From: Nocardioidaceae bacterium
Lineage (GTDB): Bacteria > Actinomycetota > Actinomycetes > Propionibacteriales > Nocardioidaceae
Reading direction: 5' to 3'
NCBI GenBank assembly: GCA_030447805.1
Contig: JAUJOE010000006.1
Coordinates: 21,894-85,893 of the forward strand
Length of the DNA: 64,000 nucleotides
The translations under genes were made by a program, and so were the position numbers. The notes below the pieces were generated by a model. It was not told the DNA's origin. It was given only the letters and a program-made list of their open reading frames with translations, and did no database searches. Every line of letters starts with the position of its first letter. The first letter of the stretch is position 1. Positions 18,456 through 26,829 of this stretch are shown here, in pieces.

Positions 18456-19907
18456 GTGCCCACCCCCCTTGTCGTTGGCTTCGACCTCGACATGACCCTG
18501 CTGGACACCCGCCCAGGCATCAAGATCGTGTGGGACACGTTCTCCGCGCTGACCGGCGTCCCCGTCGACAGTGACCTCGCCGTCTCGAGGCTCGGGCCGC
18601 CGCTGGCCATCGAGATGGCCAACTGGGTGGCGGCTGAGCGCGTCGATGAGTACGTCGCTCGCTACCGATCGCTCTACCCCGCCTACGCCATCGAACCGGC
18701 AGAGCTGCTCCCGGGGGCCCGCGAGTCGCTGGAGGCGGTGCGGCAGGCGCAGGGTCAGACGGTGGTGGTGACGGCGAAGAACACCGCCAACGCCCGACTC
18801 CACCTCGACCACCTCGACTTGCCAGTCGACGTGGTGGTTGGAGACCTCTGGGGAGCCGGCAAAGGCACCGCCTTGGTGGAGCATGGCGCCGGCGTCTTTG
18901 TCGGTGACCACGTGCACGACGTTGCCGGAGCGCATGCGGCCGGTGCGCTTGCGGTTGCGGTCACTACCGGGCCGTGCTCGGCCGCGGAGTTGCGGGCGGC
19001 GGGTGCCGACGTGGTCCTTGGCTCACTGACCGGTTTTCCGGCGTGGTTCGACGAGCACGTCCTGCTGACTCGACTGGAGGCGCTCACGGCTCGACTGCAA
19101 CAGCTGGGCAGTGTCGTGGTGGCCTTCAGCGGAGGCGCCGACTCGGCGTTCCTGGTGGCGGCGGCGGTGCGGGCGCTCGGTCGCGACAAGGTCACCGCGG
19201 TGACCGCGGTGTCGGACTCGTTGCCGGCGGCGGAGCGGGAAGCTGCGGAGCGGTTCTGCGCCACCCTCGGCGTACGTCATCTGACTGCGGAGACGCAGGA
19301 AATGTTGCGGTCCGGCTACCGCGCCAACGCCGGCGACCGGTGCTACTTCTGCAAGGCCGAGCTCGTCGAGGTGCTCACCGGGCTCGCCAACGAGGTGGAG
19401 ATGGCTGTGGTGGCGACCGGGACGAACGCCGACGACGCGCGCGCGGGCTTTCGACCGGGGATCACGGCTGCCGCCGAGCGCGCGGCCGTGACTCCGTTGT
19501 TGGACGCGGGTCTTACCAAGGCTCAGGTCCGGGAGGCGTCGCGCCGATGGGGTCTGCCGACGTGGGACAAGCCAGCCGCGGCGTGCCTGTCGTCGCGGAT
19601 CGCCTACGGCATCGAGGTGACGCCGAGCCGATTGTCGCGGGTTGGGCGGGCCGAGTCAGCGGTGCGGTCGCGGCTGGCCGAGCACGGCGTGCAGGTCGGC
19701 AACCTGCGCGTGCGTGACCTGGGGGACGTCGCCCGGGTCGAACTCGACCCCGAGCTGGTGCAGTGGCTCGAGACCCATCCCGAACTGGCCGAGGACGTGG
19801 TGGCAGCGACGGTCGCTGCGGGCTTCGACGGCGCAGCTGTCGACTCGCGAGGGTTCCGTTCGGGTGCGATGAACGAGCTGCTCGCCGATCCGGCTCGCTA
19901 CCGCTGA
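18456..19907 (+). CDS. larE: HAD phosphatase joined to LarE-like sulfur transferase
   Basis: One frame of 483 residues holds two enzymes. Residues 1-200 are a HAD hydrolase: FDLDMTLLDT (nucleophile Asp), VVTAKNT, GAGKGTAL and VGDHVHDV. From about 205 it is an ATP-dependent PP-loop enzyme of the LarE family: VVVAFSGGADSAFL, RCYFCKAELVEVL, ATGTNADD and AACLSSRIAYG, where the Cys aligns with the sacrificial sulfur donor of LarE. LarE thiolates the nicotinic-acid-derived precursor of the nickel-pincer cofactor. No larB or larC is in the window. The GTG at 18456 is 3 bp after the permease stop. The join could be a true fusion or two genes merged by an indel near 19060. Confidence 0.85.
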   Translation: MPTPLVVGFDLDMTLLDTRPGIKIVWDTFSALTGVPVDSDLAVSRLGPPLAIEMANWVAAERVDEYVARYRSLYPAYAIEPAELLPGARESLEAVRQAQGQTVVVTAKNTANARLHLDHLDLPVDVVVGDLWGAGKGTALVEHGAGVFVGDHVHDVAGAHAAGALAVAVTTGPCSAAELRAAGADVVLGSLTGFPAWFDEHVLLTRLEALTARLQQLGSVVVAFSGGADSAFLVAAAVRALGRDKVTAVTAVSDSLPAAEREAAERFCATLGVRHLTAETQEMLRSGYRANAGDRCYFCKAELVEVLTGLANEVEMAVVATGTNADDARAGFRPGITAAAERAAVTPLLDAGLTKAQVREASRRWGLPTWDKPAAACLSSRIAYGIEVTPSRLSRVGRAESAVRSRLAEHGVQVGNLRVRDLGDVARVELDPELVQWLETHPELAEDVVAATVAAGFDGAAVDSRGFRSGAMNELLADPARYR

Positions 19908-19912
19908 GGCTG

Positions 19913-19968
19913 TAGGATGACGGTTCGCCTCCGAACACTTTCGGAGGTGCCCTCATGTTCAACATGAG
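19913..19968 (+). promoter_or_regulatory. cspB promoter and double-hairpin leader
   Basis: A TAGGAT -10 (19913-19918), preceded directly by TG, is followed by a perfect 8-bp hairpin CCTCCGAA-cact-TTCGGAGG (19928-19947) and a second perfect inverted repeat CTCATGTT-c-AACATGAG (19952-19968). Both lie in the roughly 80-nt 5' leader of the cold-shock gene. Long structured leaders are typical of csp mRNAs and can act as temperature-dependent switches. Neither hairpin has a T-run, so termination is unlikely. Confidence 0.5.
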
Positions 19969-20008
19969 CGGGTAACACCGGATGTCAGCGCGAGCGCGAG
20001 GTCAAACA

Positions 20009-20425
20009 GTGCCAACGGGCAAGGTCAAGTGGTACGACGCCGAGAAGGGCTTCGGTTTCCTCACCACCGACGACGGAAGTGATGTCTTCGTGCGCTCCGA
20101 CTCCCTACCCGCCGGTGTCACCGCGCTGAAGTCGGGCAGCCGGGTCGAGTTCGGGCTGGTGCAAGGACGCAAGGGTGACCAGGCGATTCAGCTGAGCGTG
20201 CTCGAGCCGACGCCGTCGGTGGCCAAGGCCCTGCGCAAGAACCCCGAAGAGATGGTCGAGATCGTCGAGGATCTGATGAAGCTGCTCGAGGGTCTGGAGC
20301 GCACGTACCGCCGCGGCCGGCACAGCGACCCGCGGTCGGCGAAGCAGACCGCTGCCCTGCTGCGTGCGCTCGCCGCCGAGCTCGAGCTTGAGCTAGCCGG
20401 GAGTCCCTTAGGCCGGTGCCCGTGA
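20009..20425 (+). CDS. cspB: Cold-shock protein, CspB type with C-terminal extension
   Basis: The 138-residue protein begins with a cold-shock domain (PTGKVKWYDAEKGFGFL, DVFVRSDSLPAGV, SGSRVEFGLVQGRKGDQA), which binds single-stranded RNA/DNA through its FGF and VFV aromatic patches. A helical extension of about 70 residues follows (EMVEIVEDLMKLLEGLERTY). This layout and length match mycobacterial CspB rather than the 67-residue CspA. The GTG at 20009 has GAGGT 5-9 nt upstream. An ATG at 19982 is in frame but lacks a site. The end overlaps the convergent MFS gene by 18 bp. Confidence 0.92.
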   Translation: MPTGKVKWYDAEKGFGFLTTDDGSDVFVRSDSLPAGVTALKSGSRVEFGLVQGRKGDQAIQLSVLEPTPSVAKALRKNPEEMVEIVEDLMKLLEGLERTYRRGRHSDPRSAKQTAALLRALAAELELELAGSPLGRCP

Positions 20426-21928
20426 GGGCGGGCGACCAGCCAGGACGCGCCCGCGTAACACGAACACCAGCCAGGCGACCAGCACAGCCGCAACGACGAA
20501 CAGCCCGAGTCGGGGGATCAGCGGCATCAGCACTCCGAGCAGTCCCCCGAGCACCCACGACAGCTGCAGCAACGTCTCGGACCTGGCGAACACGCTGGTC
20601 CGCACCAGCTCGGGCACTTCGCGCTGGATCAGAGCATCGAGGGAGAGCTTTCCGAGCGACTGGCTCATCCCGGCGACCAGACCAAGCACCATCGCCGGTA
20701 TGAGACCGAAGAACAAGGCTGCATAGATCGCGGCCGCGGCGTCGGCGGCAAGGGTGATAACGACGATCGACTCGGGCTTTCGCTCCCGCACGAAGTTGCC
20801 GAGGAAGGTGCCCAACGTGCTGCCCGCACCCGCTGAGCCGATCACCAACGCCAACAGGAGTGTACGGCGGTCCTCCCACCCGGCGATCGGTTGCTCGCGG
20901 AGCAGAAAGGCCATGAACATCGTCAAGAAGCCCGACAGCACCCGAAGCCCGGCGTTGCACCGCAAGCCGGTCACCACCAGCGGCGCTATCCCGATGCGTC
21001 GTCGCTGCCCAGGCTGGGTGATCGCCGACAACCCCATCTCGGCCTGCTCCTCTCCCGCGGAGGAGTCGACCCGCGCGGGAAGCAGGACCGCGAGGATCGT
21101 GCCCCCGATGTACACCAAAGCGGCGTACCGCAGGGACCACTGGGAACCCAGCAGCGAGGCCGCCGTGGCGATAGGCGCGGATAGTGACGCACCCGCGATC
21201 CCGGCAAGGGAGATACGGGAGTTCGCTCGGACCAGGGTTAGACCGGATGGGATGAGTCGGGGTACGGCCGAGGCGCGCGTGACGCCGTACGCCTTCGACG
21301 CCACCAGGCAGGCGAGCGCTGTCGGGAACATCCATGGTGAGTCGGTGGTCACCGCGCCAGCCAGCGCCCAGCACGCGAACGCCCGCAGTGCCATCGTGGC
21401 GCCGATCGCCCACCGGCGGCCGCGTCGGAACTTGTCGAGGAACGGTCCGACAAGCGGAGCCACGATCGCGAACGGCAGCATGGTCACACCGAGGAACAGC
21501 AGGATCTGGCCGCGTGCCTGCTCAGTCGGCACCTGGAAGAACAGCGTGCCGGCCAGCGAGACAGCCAGCGCCGTGTCGCCGGCCGCGTTGAACGCGTGTA
21601 GCTCAATGAGCCGCGACAGGCCCGACTCGCCTGCACCCTCGGCGTGCGTCGCCCGTCGCGCGACCCGTACGGCGCCGCCGGCGGCGCGACCGGTGACGGT
21701 GGCGACTTTGCGCCCGCCAGTTGCCGCTGTGCGGGCCGACCGGGCGACAGTCGCGCCCGTGCGAGCGGGCCGGCTCCGCAGCGGCTGCCCGTCGGGTCCG
21801 AGACTCACCTGACCGCGTCGGCGGCGGTTGCGCCGGGGGTCCGAGCCGTCCGGACCGGTTGGGGACTGGCCACCCAGGCGACCGCTCGGCCTGGGGCGCG
21901 AGTCGGGCTCGGAATCAGGAGGCTGCAC
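20408..21928 (-). CDS. MFS-type membrane protein with basic N-terminal extension
   Basis: The 506-residue protein has about 95 N-terminal residues rich in Arg, Ala and Pro, probably cytoplasmic and disordered. About twelve membrane segments follow (for example ILLFLGVTMLPFAIVAPLVG and LGLFVVAAVLVAWLVFVL). The loop PFLDKFRRGRR resembles the MFS inter-helix signature. By position and shape it corresponds to the Rv0876c-type conserved membrane proteins. Transport function and substrate are unknown. It converges on cspB and diverges from the DUF3027 gene. Confidence 0.83.
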   Translation of the reverse strand: MQPPDSEPDSRPRPSGRLGGQSPTGPDGSDPRRNRRRRGQVSLGPDGQPLRSRPARTGATVARSARTAATGGRKVATVTGRAAGGAVRVARRATHAEGAGESGLSRLIELHAFNAAGDTALAVSLAGTLFFQVPTEQARGQILLFLGVTMLPFAIVAPLVGPFLDKFRRGRRWAIGATMALRAFACWALAGAVTTDSPWMFPTALACLVASKAYGVTRASAVPRLIPSGLTLVRANSRISLAGIAGASLSAPIATAASLLGSQWSLRYAALVYIGGTILAVLLPARVDSSAGEEQAEMGLSAITQPGQRRRIGIAPLVVTGLRCNAGLRVLSGFLTMFMAFLLREQPIAGWEDRRTLLLALVIGSAGAGSTLGTFLGNFVRERKPESIVVITLAADAAAAIYAALFFGLIPAMVLGLVAGMSQSLGKLSLDALIQREVPELVRTSVFARSETLLQLSWVLGGLLGVLMPLIPRLGLFVVAAVLVAWLVFVLRGRVLAGRPPSRAPA

Positions 21929-22016
21929 GCCCCTATCCTGCCCTGCAAACGGAACATCTCCGCCGAACGCCCCGGTCGATTACCGCCCGTCATCGGTGAT
22001 CAGTGACAATGGGTCG

Positions 22017-22862
22017 GTGCCGACGTCTCCCGCAACGCCACCTTCGGTGACCTCGCCTGCTCCGAAGCAGCCGCGCGTCAGGTCGCCTAAGGCTGATGCG
22101 GTGCTCGTCGGCGCCGTCGAGGCCGCGCGCGCTGCGCTTGTCGAAAGCCTTGGCAGCGATCCCGGCGGCGCTCATCTGGGTGCGGTAGCCGAGGCCGACC
22201 GGGTCGTCACGCACTTCTTCGCGGAAACTCACCCCGGCTACTCCGGCTGGCGCTGGGCGGTGACGCTGGCGCGGGCTCCGCGGCAGAAGGTGCCGACGGT
22301 CAACGAGGTCGTGCTGCTACCGGGCGACGGGGCACTGGTGGCTCCTGACTGGGTGCCTTGGAAGGAAAGGGTGGGCAAGGAGGACCTCGGGCCGGGTGAC
22401 CTCGTTCCCGTGAGTGACGACGACCCGCGACTGGTCCCTGGCTATCTGGTGGGTGACGAGGTGCTCGACGGCACGTCTGCGCGTGAGCTGCGTGAGGTGA
22501 TACGCGAGGTCGGGTTGGGACGCGAGCGCGTGCTCTCCGTGGAGGGGCGAGATCAGGCGGTCGAGCGCTGGTACGACGGGAGGAACGGACCGCACTCCGA
22601 GCTCGCCAAGTCGGCGCCGGCGCGCTGCCTGTCCTGTGGTTTCTTGGTGCGGGTCAGCGGTCCGCTGGCAACGGCCTTCGGTGTTTGCGCCAACGCATCG
22701 TCGCCGAGCGACGGCCAGGTGGTGTCACTCGACCACGGGTGCGGGGCCCACTCCGACGTGCGGATGGAGCAGTCGCAGAGCCAGCCCGCTGCCGAGCCCG
22801 TTCACGACACGCTGACCTGGGACACCTGGACCGACTCAGACCTGGAGATCATCAGCCGCTGA
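22017..22862 (+). CDS. DUF3027 protein
   Basis: The 281-residue protein matches the actinobacterial DUF3027 family: GYSGWRWAVTLARAP, VNEVVLLPGDGALVAPDWVP, the W+ERVGKEDLGPGD block and a Cys-rich C-terminus (CLSCGFLVRVSGPLATAFGVC) that could bind metal. The function is not known; from memory the M. tuberculosis counterpart is Rv0883c. The GTG at 22017 follows GACAAT by 6 nt, consistent with leaderless transcription from the 88-bp divergent gap with the MFS gene. Confidence 0.83.
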   Translation: MPTSPATPPSVTSPAPKQPRVRSPKADAVLVGAVEAARAALVESLGSDPGGAHLGAVAEADRVVTHFFAETHPGYSGWRWAVTLARAPRQKVPTVNEVVLLPGDGALVAPDWVPWKERVGKEDLGPGDLVPVSDDDPRLVPGYLVGDEVLDGTSARELREVIREVGLGRERVLSVEGRDQAVERWYDGRNGPHSELAKSAPARCLSCGFLVRVSGPLATAFGVCANASSPSDGQVVSLDHGCGAHSDVRMEQSQSQPAAEPVHDTLTWDTWTDSDLEIISR

Positions 22863-22882
22863 AGCCGGGCGAGGTGAGGCAC

Positions 22883-23275
22883 TCAAAGTCCCGCGGCTCC
22901 GAGGGGGCTGGTCTCCACCTCACGCTCGGGCTGAGAGGCGAGCCGACGGCGTCGACGACGGCAGTACTCCAGGCCGAGCAGCCCAAAGAGGAACCCGGTC
23001 ACGCAAGTCCACAGCCACCAGCCTCTGCCCTGATCTTGCAGCGTTGGGTAGAAGGGCAGCAGCGCGGCCAGCGCAACGAGCCACAAGCAGGCACCCACTG
23101 CGACGGTGCGTACGCCGGTGACATCGAGGGGTGGAATCTTCGCCGCCTCGAGCCGTGGCTCTTGGGTGACCTCCATCGGCTCGATCGGCGACGTCAGCCG
23201 GTCACCCCCGACCCGCACAGCCGTATCAGCCAGCGCGGGGCGGTCCGCTGGCCGATTCTTTGCCCTGCTGGTCAC
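22883..23275 (-). CDS. DUF2530 small membrane protein
   Basis: The 130-residue protein has a soluble N-terminal part and then two membrane segments (VRTVAVGACLWLVALAALLP and WWLWTCVTGFLFGLLGLEYC) followed by a basic run RRRRRRL. It matches the DUF2530 family, whose role is unknown. The GTG at 23275 lies 7 nt after TACAGT, which settles the start among three close GTG codons. It converges on the DUF3027 gene, and the two are neighbours in other actinobacteria. Confidence 0.78.
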   Translation of the reverse strand: MTSRAKNRPADRPALADTAVRVGGDRLTSPIEPMEVTQEPRLEAAKIPPLDVTGVRTVAVGACLWLVALAALLPFYPTLQDQGRGWWLWTCVTGFLFGLLGLEYCRRRRRRLASQPEREVETSPLGAAGL

Positions 23276-23282
23276 GGGCACC

Positions 23283-23288
23283 ACTGTA
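23283..23288 (-). promoter_or_regulatory. -10 element TACAGT, leaderless start of the DUF2530 gene
   Basis: TACAGT on the minus strand ends exactly 7 nt before the GTG at 23275. CTGAGC 17 bp further upstream is a weak -35. Confidence 0.5.
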
Positions 23289-23414
23289 CGACTGCTTAGC
23301 CACTCGCTCAGAACTTGCACTTTGCCGCCAAGTTGAGGGCACGTTGCCATCTGGTTGACGCTTGGGGGTGGACCTCGGCGAGATCGGCTCCGGTTGGGGT
23401 CGGCCAGTGCGGCT

Positions 23415-24671
23415 CTACCCCGTCTGGCCGCCGGGTGGGGTGAAGTAGACCCATTTGTGTTGGATGGGTTCACCGATGGGGTGTTCGTACCGGCGCCCGT
23501 CTGGTGGGGTGGGCAGGGGATCGTCGGGTGGGTGCGGTCGCCCGATGGTGATCGGGTGGCCGCGGTTGTCGGTGAACCGCAACCCAGCAGGGACATCAGC
23601 GTCGCCGGTGACCAGGAACTGTCCGCGGTGGTGGGCGTCGTGGTGGTGCGGGCACAGACAAATCAGGTTCCAGGTGTCGGTGGGTCCGCCGTCTTTCCAA
23701 TGGATGCCGTGGTGGACCTCCAGGAAGGCCCGGGCGGTGCAGCCGGGGTATCGGCAGCCGCGGTCACGGTCCTCCACCAGCCGGCGAGTTCGGTCCGGCA
23801 CGATCCGCTGGCTGCGGCCGACGTTGACGGGTAGCCCGTTGGTTTCCCAGACCGGGGCGATCGACCCGGCGCAGGTCAGCTTCGCCAACAGACCCGGCGG
23901 GAGAGCGGGCCGGCGTTGACCCAGCCACCTTCGGTGTCCAGGTGCACATACACCCGGTACTTATCGGCACGGCTGGTCGGTTGCACACCGGACAGGGACC
24001 GGTTGCACACCTCCACCAGAGCGTCGAAGCTGGTCACGTCGCGCTTACCGGCTTGGATCAGGGCGTCCTTGGCTTCGCTGATGGCCGCCTGGATCAGCGC
24101 GCCTTGGTCGGCGGGGGCGTCGACCACCAGCCGGTACCGGGTGGAGTCAGCGAACCGTCACCCGACCCGGCGCGACCGCCTCAGCCGCCAGCCCTTCGTC
24201 GCGGAGCCGTCGGCTGCCTCTTCCGCCGATGATTCCTGACCGTCGTGGCGGCGCTGGTGGCGTCGACAGGTGGGGTGGTGAAGGTGTAGCGGGACAGGGT
24301 GCGGCGGATCTGCGGCACGGTGGCGATGGTGGCGAACGAGGCGGCCTCGGCGTCGCAGAACTTGCCCTGGTGCCGGGTCACCGCATGCACCTGCTCGAAC
24401 GACAACTCACCAGCGGCGAGCTTGCCGGTGGTGACCGGCAACTCGGTGTGGCGGCGGCGACGTCGGCGACCTGGCGGGCGCGTTCGGGGGACAGCCCGGT
24501 CTGCAACGTCAGGTAGTGCTCGACCGACCGGATGCCGTAGCCGCGCCACAGCTCGGTGGCGATCAGCTCAGCCGTCAACTCCACCAGCCGCGCGTTTGCG
24601 ACGTTGAGCACACCGCACGCATCAGCGAGCCGGGTCTTGATGTCCTCGAGCTTCGCGTAACTCTCATCCAT
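23415..24671 (-). pseudogene. DUF222/13E12-type HNH endonuclease, three frame breaks
   Basis: Read in order across frames, the gene encodes a DUF222 N-terminal region (MDESYAKLEDIKTRLADA; VEHYLTLQTGLSPERARQVA; GKLAAGELSFEQVHAV). A middle part contains DSTRYRLVVDAPADQGALI. The HNH nuclease domain has CRYPGC..FLEVHHGIHWKDGG and NLICLCPHHHDAHHRG. Breaks fall near 24450, 24150-24230 and 23895. Such genes are numerous and often mobile or decaying in actinobacteria, so real loss of function is possible. The density of similar breaks in housekeeping genes here favours base-call error. Confidence 0.82.
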
Positions 24672-24775
24672 ACTCACAATCGTACACGCGTTCGACGACA
24701 AAAGCGCGTGATGGCTGCCTTCTGTGGACAACTTTTTGCGCGAGTCCAGTGCCACGGAGTGTCGGGGCAGTTCCC

Positions 24776-24804
24776 TTCTGAGGCACGCCAGGGTGCAATA
24801 GGGT
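24776..24804 (+). promoter_or_regulatory. Promoter TTCTGA-N17-TAGGGT, leaderless
   Basis: The -10 TAGGGT (24799-24804) ends 7 nt before the GTG at 24812, and TTCTGA (24776-24781) sits 17 bp upstream as a partial -35. It favours the GTG at 24812 over the in-frame GTG at 24803, which lies inside the -10. Confidence 0.55.
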
Positions 24805-24811
24805 GTCCGGC

Positions 24812-26305
24812 GTGAGCAGCACTGGGTCCACGCGGACGTCGCCCGCCCCGACCGGAATTGACAGGTTCTTCAAGATTTCCGAGCGCGGGTCGAGCGTCCC
24901 CCAGGAGGTCCGTGGGGGCGTCGTCACCTTCTTCACGATGGCCTACATCATCGTGCTGAACCCGCTCATCCTCGGCGCGGCGGTCGACGTGAACGGCGCT
25001 TCAATCACCGGCGGACCGACGGCCGATCTCGCGCAGATCGCTGCGGTCACCGCCTTGGTCGCCGGCGTAATGACGATTCTGATGGGACTCGTGGCCAACT
25101 TCCCGCTGGCGCTTGCCACCGGTCTTGGGCTGAACGCGTTCGTGGCTTTCACGGTCGCCGCAGGCATGACCTGGGCCGACGCGATGGGTCTGGTGGTGCT
25201 CGAGGGCCTCATCATTCTGGTCTTGGTGCTTACCGGCTTGCGTAGGACTGTCTTCACCGCGGTGCCGGCGCAGCTGAAGATCGCCATCAGCGTCGGGATC
25301 GGCCTCTTCATCGCGCTCATCGGTTTCTTTGACGCCGGCCTGGTAGGACGCCCGTTCCCGGCGAACGCGCCACCGCTGGAGCTTGGCACCGGCGGAGTGC
25401 TGACGGGCTGGCCGCTGGTTGTCTTCGTCGTCGGGCTGCTGCTCATGATCACCCTGTTCGCCAGGCGGGTTAAGGGCGCGATCCTGATCGGCATCGTGGC
25501 CGCGACAGTCCTGGCGATCGTCATGGAGGCGATCGGTGACTTCGGGACCCAGGGCTACGACTTCAAGACCAACAGCCTGACCAATCCGACCGGCTGGAAC
25601 CTGACCGAACCTCAGTTGCCGGAGACGGTGCTGGCTACACCCGACTTCTCCCTGCTCGGCAACTTTTCGCTCTTCGGAGGCTTCGAACACGCGGGCGTGA
25701 TCACGGCGGCGCTGTTCGTCTTCTCGTTACTGCTCGCGGACTTCTTCGACACGATGGGCACGATGACAGCCATCGGCGCCGAGGCGGGCATGCTCGACAA
25801 GAAGGGGATGCCGCCGAACACCCAGCGCATCCTGATCGTCGACTCGGTGGCAGCAGCGGCGGGCGGCGCGGCATCTGTCTCCAGCAACACGTCGTACATC
25901 GAGTCGGCGTCAGGAGTCGGCGACGGCGCCCGCACCGGCTTGGCCAGCGTCACCACCGGCGTGCTCTTCCTGCTGGCGACGTTCCTCGCGCCGCTGGTCG
26001 CGGCTATCCCGCAAGAGGCCGCGGCTCCGGCGCTGGTGCTGGTGGGCTTCTTGATGATGATGCAGGTCAAGAGCATCGACTGGGACGACGCCGAGATCGC
26101 CATCCCAGCCTTTCTCACGATTGTGTTGATGCCGTTCACGTACTCGATCACCGCAGGCATCGGGGCCGGCTTCATCGTCTACATCGTGCTGAAACTGGCG
26201 CGCGGCAAGGCTGGAGAGATCCACCCACTGTTGTGGATCGTCGGCGCCCTCTTTGTCGTGTACTTCGCCATCGACCCGATCAGTGACTGGCTGGGAGCCA
26301 GCTAG
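24812..26305 (+). CDS. NCS2-family purine permease (AzgA-like)
   Basis: The 497-residue protein has about twelve to fourteen membrane segments. It begins with the cytoplasmic FFKISERGSSVPQEVRGGVV, then FFTMAYIIVLNPLILG, GLGLNAFVAF and LADFFDTMGTMTAIG with the later SNTSYIESASGVGDGARTG, all hallmarks of the AzgA/GhxP branch. Members import guanine, hypoxanthine or adenine with protons. The exact base cannot be decided. The gene is intact and has its own leaderless promoter. Confidence 0.93.
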   Translation: MSSTGSTRTSPAPTGIDRFFKISERGSSVPQEVRGGVVTFFTMAYIIVLNPLILGAAVDVNGASITGGPTADLAQIAAVTALVAGVMTILMGLVANFPLALATGLGLNAFVAFTVAAGMTWADAMGLVVLEGLIILVLVLTGLRRTVFTAVPAQLKIAISVGIGLFIALIGFFDAGLVGRPFPANAPPLELGTGGVLTGWPLVVFVVGLLLMITLFARRVKGAILIGIVAATVLAIVMEAIGDFGTQGYDFKTNSLTNPTGWNLTEPQLPETVLATPDFSLLGNFSLFGGFEHAGVITAALFVFSLLLADFFDTMGTMTAIGAEAGMLDKKGMPPNTQRILIVDSVAAAAGGAASVSSNTSYIESASGVGDGARTGLASVTTGVLFLLATFLAPLVAAIPQEAAAPALVLVGFLMMMQVKSIDWDDAEIAIPAFLTIVLMPFTYSITAGIGAGFIVYIVLKLARGKAGEIHPLLWIVGALFVVYFAIDPISDWLGAS

Positions 26306-26343
26306 GCAGCCCACCGCCGGCTGAACGCCGTACCGGGGACACC

Positions 26344-26374
26344 TTTAGTTAGCATGGCTAATGAGTTATGCTAA
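26344..26374 (+). promoter_or_regulatory. MarR-MFS promoter with overlapping palindromes
   Basis: The -10 TATGCT (26367-26372) ends 7 nt before the ATG at 26380, with TTTAGT (26344-26349) as a weak -35 at 17 bp. Across it lie TTAGC-ATG-GCTAA (26349-26361) and the longer pair TTAGCAT (26349-26355)/ATGCTAA (26368-26374). A repressor bound here would cover the -10, so autoregulation by the MarR protein is likely. The site is unusually AT-rich for this DNA. Confidence 0.6.
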
Positions 26375-26379
26375 GGGTA

Positions 26380-26829
26380 ATGCCCACCCAGGTCGCTAAG
26401 CTCGCCCGCACTGACGCCGGACTCTCCAGCGCTCTTCGCATCTCCGTAATGCGGCTCGCGCGACGGCTGCGCAACGAGCGGGATGCCCGCGACGATCTCA
26501 GCGCGAACCATCTGGCGGTGCTCGGCACCTTGTCGCGCCACGACACCATGACGATCGGCGAGCTCGCCGCCGCCGAGAAGGTGCAACCCCCGTCGATGAC
26601 CCGCACCGTCACCTCACTGTGTGACAAGGGACTGGTGCGACGGACCACCCATGACTCAGACCGCCGAGTGGTCGTTGTGTCACTGACCGAGTCGGCCCAC
26701 GCGGTCATCGCCGAGTCGCGGCGCCGCAAGGAGGCGTGGCTCAACCACCGCCTCCGCGAACTCACGCCGGCAGAGCGGCAGACGCTGCGCGACGCCGCGC
26801 CGATCCTCGAGCGGTTATCTCAGGCGTGA
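26380..26829 (+). CDS. MarR-family transcriptional regulator
   Basis: The 149-residue winged-helix regulator contains MTIGELAAAEKVQPPSMTRT as the recognition HTH and then a wing (LVRRTTHDSDRRVVVVSLTE). The N- and C-terminal helices form the dimer interface. It is transcribed from a leaderless promoter and overlaps the MFS exporter start (GTGA). It therefore probably controls that exporter in response to a small aromatic or toxic ligand. The ATG at 26368 is inside the -10 and is rejected as the start. Confidence 0.93.
   Translation: MPTQVAKLARTDAGLSSALRISVMRLARRLRNERDARDDLSANHLAVLGTLSRHDTMTIGELAAAEKVQPPSMTRTVTSLCDKGLVRRTTHDSDRRVVVVSLTESAHAVIAESRRRKEAWLNHRLRELTPAERQTLRDAAPILERLSQA

Noticed and set aside
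19928-19968. Intrinsic terminator after the HAD-LarE gene
   Set aside because: No T-run follows either hairpin and both lie downstream of a plausible cspB -10.
26368-26379. ATG at 26368 as the marR start
   Set aside because: It lies inside the -10 hexamer TATGCT; the ATG at 26380 is at the expected leaderless distance.
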